This document shows positions 59,392-64,000 of a stretch of DNA of 64,000 nucleotides, piece after piece. The position numbers and the translations under genes were made by a program. Source of the DNA: Bemisia tabaci (taxonomy: Eukaryota; Arthropoda; Insecta; Hemiptera; Aleyrodidae); contig NC_092795.1 of the NCBI RefSeq assembly GCF_918797505.1, forward strand, positions 24,291,131 through 24,355,130, written 5' to 3'. Positions within the stretch are counted from its first letter, which is position 1. Every line of letters starts with the position of its first letter. The notes below the pieces were generated by a model. The model had not been told where the DNA came from. It saw only the letters and a program-made list of their open reading frames with translations, and searched no databases.

Positions 59392-61083
59392 CAGTCGAAG
59401 AGGACTCTGAGAGGCTCTGCCATATTACTCAAAGGGTGCAGAATGGGGCTTATCAAATATTGCCAAAACTGGTCCTTGTGAGGTCCATATGACCTTTTTT
59501 AGGAGGTGATTTCCTCCAAATCCCCCATCCCCCAACCCCCTGGGTCAGTCCGCGCGCATGTTTCTTGTAAGAAAAATACCTTAAAAATGCATACTTTATA
59601 AAAAAATCTAAAGGGAGACTTCTCTTCAAAATCAAAATGAAATTATCTTGCTCATAAAATGTTGTATCTTTACTAAAAATGATTGAAATTATGATATCTC
59701 GAGGTCCCTATTATCAGGTCACATCAATTTCTAAAATCCAAGTGCGTCAGAAAGAAGGAAAAGAAACTATACCGAAAAAAACTAAACTGCGGGAGAGGAG
59801 ATCAGCTAAAATACGAAGCCACGCAGCAGTTTTAATACGCCTTGAAATTTTAACAAGAAGGTCTGTTATCTCACAGACTATCTCCGGACAAAGAGTTCAA
59901 ATAATTTCAGCCGGTTCGCGCGTCCGATTTTATTGCAGATCTCCGGGTGGCTGACATTCATTTAAAGTATTCGAACCATCCTCTTGATGCCAATCGGTTG
60001 AGTGTAATTTTGTTGGTATTCAAGAGTCAGTTATTCACACCTGGTGTGAGATTTTGAAGTCGTACAGCGCATGTCTCCAGCATGTAAGCGTTGTCGTCTC
60101 AAGCTTCAAATATTTTAAGCCTGCTTCACACGGTCAAAATGAGGTCTTCGAAATAGGTAATCAGTGCAACTGTCCATGATCTAAGCACTGAGGCCAGTCA
60201 GAGCCTAAATCCCCTCGTCTCAACCATTTAGGTTCACCTGGATTCGAGATCGTCACCTGCCGGTGGCCGGAGGGTCGCGAGATTCTGCTTCGTAGTTGTT
60301 TGAATAAAACTATGACCAAGAATGAAAATATGGAGCGAGTCTACAGTACCGAGTTATTTGGCGGAGTATCCCGAGGTTCATTTTTCGTTCCATTAAATTG
60401 ATGTCGGGGTGCTTCAATATGTCACTCTTTTCATAAAAGATGTACTGATGAATATATTACGCTCGAGGGTTCAGATTTCCATATGGACTTCATTTAGCAA
60501 TATAAGGAGCCAATGTTTCTGGCTCATTAATAAAAACTCTCTTCTACATGGGGAAACTAATGGCACATACTTCGTTTCTAAAATGAGTCAGAAATAGTTG
60601 TTCCTTATTGCGAATTAAGGTCGCCATTTTAAACTCTATTTACTTCAACCCCCTTCCCCCTTTATTCCCTTGTCGGGTCGTGATCGGAAAAAAGTAAATT
60701 TGAAGACCGCCCCGCAATTAGATATCCAAGCAATTTGATTAAGTGTGGCAAAATTCACAGCGTTATTTTCCGTATCATGGCAGAGACAAGGAAATGTGAA
60801 GCGCCTTCAATTTTTCATATATGCAACCCAGGCATCCTAAGAGCACAAATAGTTGCATCCGAACATTATCATTACCGCTTCTCATTGACGCAATTGGTGT
60901 TACGGGCAGGGAAAGTGATATAAATATCGATTAATTACCATTGGTAGAATTGAGATAGGTTAAGGTTATTTCACTCTTATTTTCAGAGACGATATATTTT
61001 AGAATTCCGGAGTAAAAATTAATCAAGACATTGTTATCGACTGAGGCGAAAGTTTAGTTAGGAGACCAATGCCGTTTTTCGTG
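59392..61083. other. Non-coding stretch
   Basis: No supported gene. The 91-codon Lys/Arg/Ile-rich frame at 59679-59954 has no domain or signal peptide. Confidence 0.4.
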
Positions 61084-61383
61084 GAGTACCTGTATACGGG
61101 AGAGTATTGCTATATCAATCCTTTTGCTACAGAAAAAGTGTGCCGAACTCTGATTGTTCGGCTGTCATAGAGCCCCAACGTTGACCCAATGTTGACAAAC
61201 CCCAACCCTTCCGAGCCTAGTTTGGCAGTTTGGCCCAATGTAAACAAACAAGATGGCGAAAAAGTTCTAGACGTGATTTTGGACGTGATAACTTTGGAGC
61301 TCCATGATAGCCTAAAATTGATGAACCGATCAGAGAGCGGCACAGAGTTGGCAATACTCTCCGTCTCCCGTATACAGGTACTC
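61084..61383. mobile_element. MITE with GAGTACCTGTATACGGGAG ends
   Basis: GAGTACCTGTATACGGGAG at left and CTCCCGTATACAGGTACTC at right are perfect inverse copies, and AGTATTGC blocks continue the pairing. TA lies inside both ends, so the true unit may be 61089-61378 with a TA target. 300 bp, no transposase. The frames over it are by-products. Confidence 0.8.
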
Positions 61384-61806
61384 TAGTTTTTCACTTGATG
61401 ATGGTCGATAGTGCAACATTATATGGGCAAAAGTTTAAATAAAATTCGCCTAATGGTGACGGGTGAATGTCAGAATGAGCAGTTGGGCACTGTGCCCGGC
61501 GAGTTTTCACCAATTTAGACCTGCAGCCTGATAGTCGAAATTCCTGTCGGCACGACAAGAATCGAAAATCGATACATTACGCGGCGCAGATAGGGCTATG
61601 TCTAGTCTTATCTTGCCGACATAGCCAGTTAAAGTTTTAACAACCGGGCTGCAGTTTCTCAATCCTGAGCGTTAACTTCTGAACGTTACTTTTAAATTTT
61701 AGAGAACATGGCGCTGCAGGTTCCCTAAAATAAAATGTCTCTGGTCGTGAGGCTAACCCAAGAGCCAAAGTGCATAATTCGTGAGCACATACTGCACGCG
61801 GCCAAT

Positions 61807-62004
61807 TTAGCCACCAACCCGGTGTCTGACCGTCCAGCGTCCACGCCGACTCCACAGTTGGTTTGGCAGTGAATTTTGAATTTCTGCGCGTTTCCACAAA
61901 ATAGGACGAACGGGTGCAGACGTCCGTCGTTCGGTCATGAATGAGGCCCGCCCGCCCGCCCGCGCCGCGGCGGCCGCCGCCGGGCCTGGATTTGTGTGTG
62001 ACAT
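61807..62004 (-). CDS. Short GC-rich frame, doubtful
   Basis: ATG at 62004 on the minus strand opens 65 codons with a poly-Ala/Gly/Arg run (PGPAAAAAARAGGRASF) over a CCGCCGCGG-rich island at 61930-61985, ending at a stop at 61807. The locally high GC in an AT-rich region could mark a promoter/first exon whose partners are not visible. No domain. Confidence 0.2.
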   Translation of the reverse strand: MSHTNPGPAAAAAARAGGRASFMTERRTSAPVRPILWKRAEIQNSLPNQLWSRRGRWTVRHRVGG

Positions 62005-63682
62005 GCTTGGCAAGAGAAAAATTGGACTAGACTCTTCGAGCGGAATAATAAAGACGCTGCCTCGATGCCATTTCAGCAGCCAAAACAGTATTTTTTATGG
62101 ATTTGAATAGTCAGGGGGCACGCACGTATTCCCGTGTGCAAGTTTGTGAAGGCATATTGTGTCATACGTCATACTCTATTTGTTTTGATGTCTAGAGAAA
62201 GAAAATTGATGATGGCCATCTCAAATTTCATGCAAATCCCCTCAAATTCAAGATGGCGGCCAAAATGGCGGTTTTGGGGTGAAAAAAGTTGAAGTTTTTA
62301 AATATGCCGTGTCATTTCTTCTGAATGGGCTCAGTATCCACTGCGCGAGGGGACAACTCCCGCAGCTGATATTCCACTTCCACTGGGAATTGCTTTTGAA
62401 AATATATAATTAAAACTACAAAGAAAAAATAATAATAATAAAAAAAATATAAAAATTTTCATTTGGTTTGGTGAAGAACAGTATTCTTGATTTTTTATTC
62501 GGAAATTTGGCACCTGTGAACAACTCAGCAAAACAGCTGGCTGCAGCAAAGCTCTGCTAGCAAAAAATCAAATAAACTACAACACTGCCTATTCACCCAA
62601 GGTTATTCTTGTTCTAACGGTATTGAAGGCAAAATACTTTAGGGGGAGTCCCACTGTCAAAGTGAATGGACTAGCCAAAAATGATTTTCGGGGATCCAAC
62701 ATTTTCTGATCATGGGACATCATTTTCGTCAAGTGGAGATTGATGAGTAATTGGTTGAGTGACCGTTTGGGCAAACGATATTCAGGTTGAAGAACACTCA
62801 CTCCGCAAGCTAATCATCGGGACCAAAAGAAGCATTGGAAAATATGGAAGTCTCTGCTCATTAGGAAAAAAAAGTAAATTCCAAAAACACCTCTTGCCTT
62901 AACCTTCCACATTATTTAAATGGTGGCCAGTGTAGGATTTTCGAAAACAATTGTAAAAAAAAAGTATTACAATTGCGGCGTGTTAAAATGCCTGCTCTGG
63001 AAATATTCTCAGGAAAAATTAACACGGTGACGTTTCTGCATGGAAACTGATAGGCAAAGGAAACTCATCGTTATTGCACAAATAGTTCTTCTTATAGAAA
63101 AAAAGTAGGTTTTTGATAATTTTTTTCTAGAATGGGAAATTGAAGAGAAATATATTTAAAAGCGAGACAAATGTGCCATCTTGTGACGTCATCAGGCGGC
63201 ATTCCCAGTTTAAACGAATGTACAAGTATTTCAGCAGATTTGATCATTTGACCATATCTCCTCCAATAATTGTTCACTTTCAAACCAAGGATATTCTCGG
63301 GGTCAGCTCAGACAGTATTTTCCAATTAAATATGAAATTCATCAAATTTCAAACGCCAACAACTCCTCCATTGCATGTAGATAGTCCAATTCCTATTTAA
63401 TGAAGAACAACTTACTCAGCCAAAAACACATAATAAAATAACAAATTAATTTAGGAAAAGGCTGCAAAAGGGGGACAAATCAAAAGAAAAACCCGGAAAG
63501 TTTCGAAGTAGTTACAATGTCATCATTAACCGGAAAAAAAATTATATAAAAGTGAGTCGTCGATTCGCTATTATTGCGAGACCGAGACACTATTTTTTCC
63601 TACTTAATATAACCCATAAAGTTTGCAAAAATGGCAACTTAAACGCAGAGTCTATAGCAGGAGTCTATAGCTATGCACTATA
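62005..63682. other. Non-coding stretch
   Basis: No supported gene or repeat family member; only short frames without features. Confidence 0.4.
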
Positions 63683-63936
63683 CTGCCGTGCTAAGGAAAA
63701 ACGCCGCACGAACCTTCAGACGTTGCCAAATATCCCCTGGCAAATCGCTAATTTTCAGGAAATTTTTTGAATACTTGTCTATACCAATTTCTCAGATAAT
63801 TTTGTTTCTAATGTGATCTAAAACTTCTGAAAATTTCAAGGTAAAATATTCATAATTTTCCTCAAAAATAAACATTTTATCGAAGGAAATTCGGTAACGC
63901 TCGAAGGTTCATGCGGCGTTCTCCTAAGCACGGCAG
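63683..63936. mobile_element. CTGCCGTGCTAAGG MITE, copy 4
   Basis: TA/CTGCCGTGCTAAGG at left, CTAAGCACGGCAG/TA at right. 254 bp, intact ends. Confidence 0.9.
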
Positions 63937-64000
63937 TATAGCAGGATGGAGCAGACGCGAAGGGAGTAAGGGGACGTCTAAAAGGTGCGAAAATCCCCGG

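Overview
The window reads as a piece of an AT-rich insect genome. Coding sequence is split by GT-AG introns with phase-compatible joins, the protein families (arthropod DUF4774-type proteins and a trehalose/sugar-porter-like transporter) are typical of insects, and most of the rest is non-autonomous transposon debris. A hemipteran such as a whitefly fits best, but that is inference from gene and repeat style, not from a species marker.

Layout. 1-4975: a CCCTGG-ended repeat, then AT-rich sequence. 4976-7264: a long exon of a DUF4774-type protein whose frame is broken once, inside its own repeat. 7265-19865: mostly repeats, with two weak coding candidates (12945-13076 and 14627-15163) and a LINE fragment. 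19866-23296 (+): two exons of a second DUF4774-type gene. 24669-24720 and 38869-38917 (+): two near-identical short first exons. Both end in phase 1 and both fit the sugar-transporter exons at 45005-45390 and 46280-47260. Between them, 34733-31263 (-), is a four-exon gene for a cysteine-containing secreted protein. I assembled it from splice sites and phase; its last exon has no start codon and is easy to miss. 38938-39665: a 103-bp tandem repeat directly behind the second leader exon. 42402-44342: a 1.9-kb inverted-repeat element carrying a tRNA-like segment. 55411-55719 (+): a small secreted Arg/Gly/Tyr-rich protein. 55720-64000: further MITEs, simple repeats and no convincing gene.

Mobile DNA dominates. 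There are five copies of a CAGGGCCGG-ended hAT-type element (four with recognisable 8-bp target duplications), four copies of a CTGCCGTGCTAAGG-ended MITE, two copies of a CCCTGG-ended element with a near-perfect palindrome at its centre, a pogo-like MITE, two LINE C-terminal fragments, tRNA-like SINE heads and many shorter palindromic elements. A sequence module is shared between the hAT-type family and the unrelated CCCTGG family.

The genes do not form an operon-like unit. The transporter is a plasma-membrane carrier, the two DUF4774-type proteins are probably extracellular or structural, and the two small secreted proteins have no recognisable family. The most interesting arrangement is the transporter locus: two alternative leader exons 14 kb apart with an oppositely oriented secreted-protein gene between them. 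All gene models are from eye-read splice sites and reading frames; no database search was possible.
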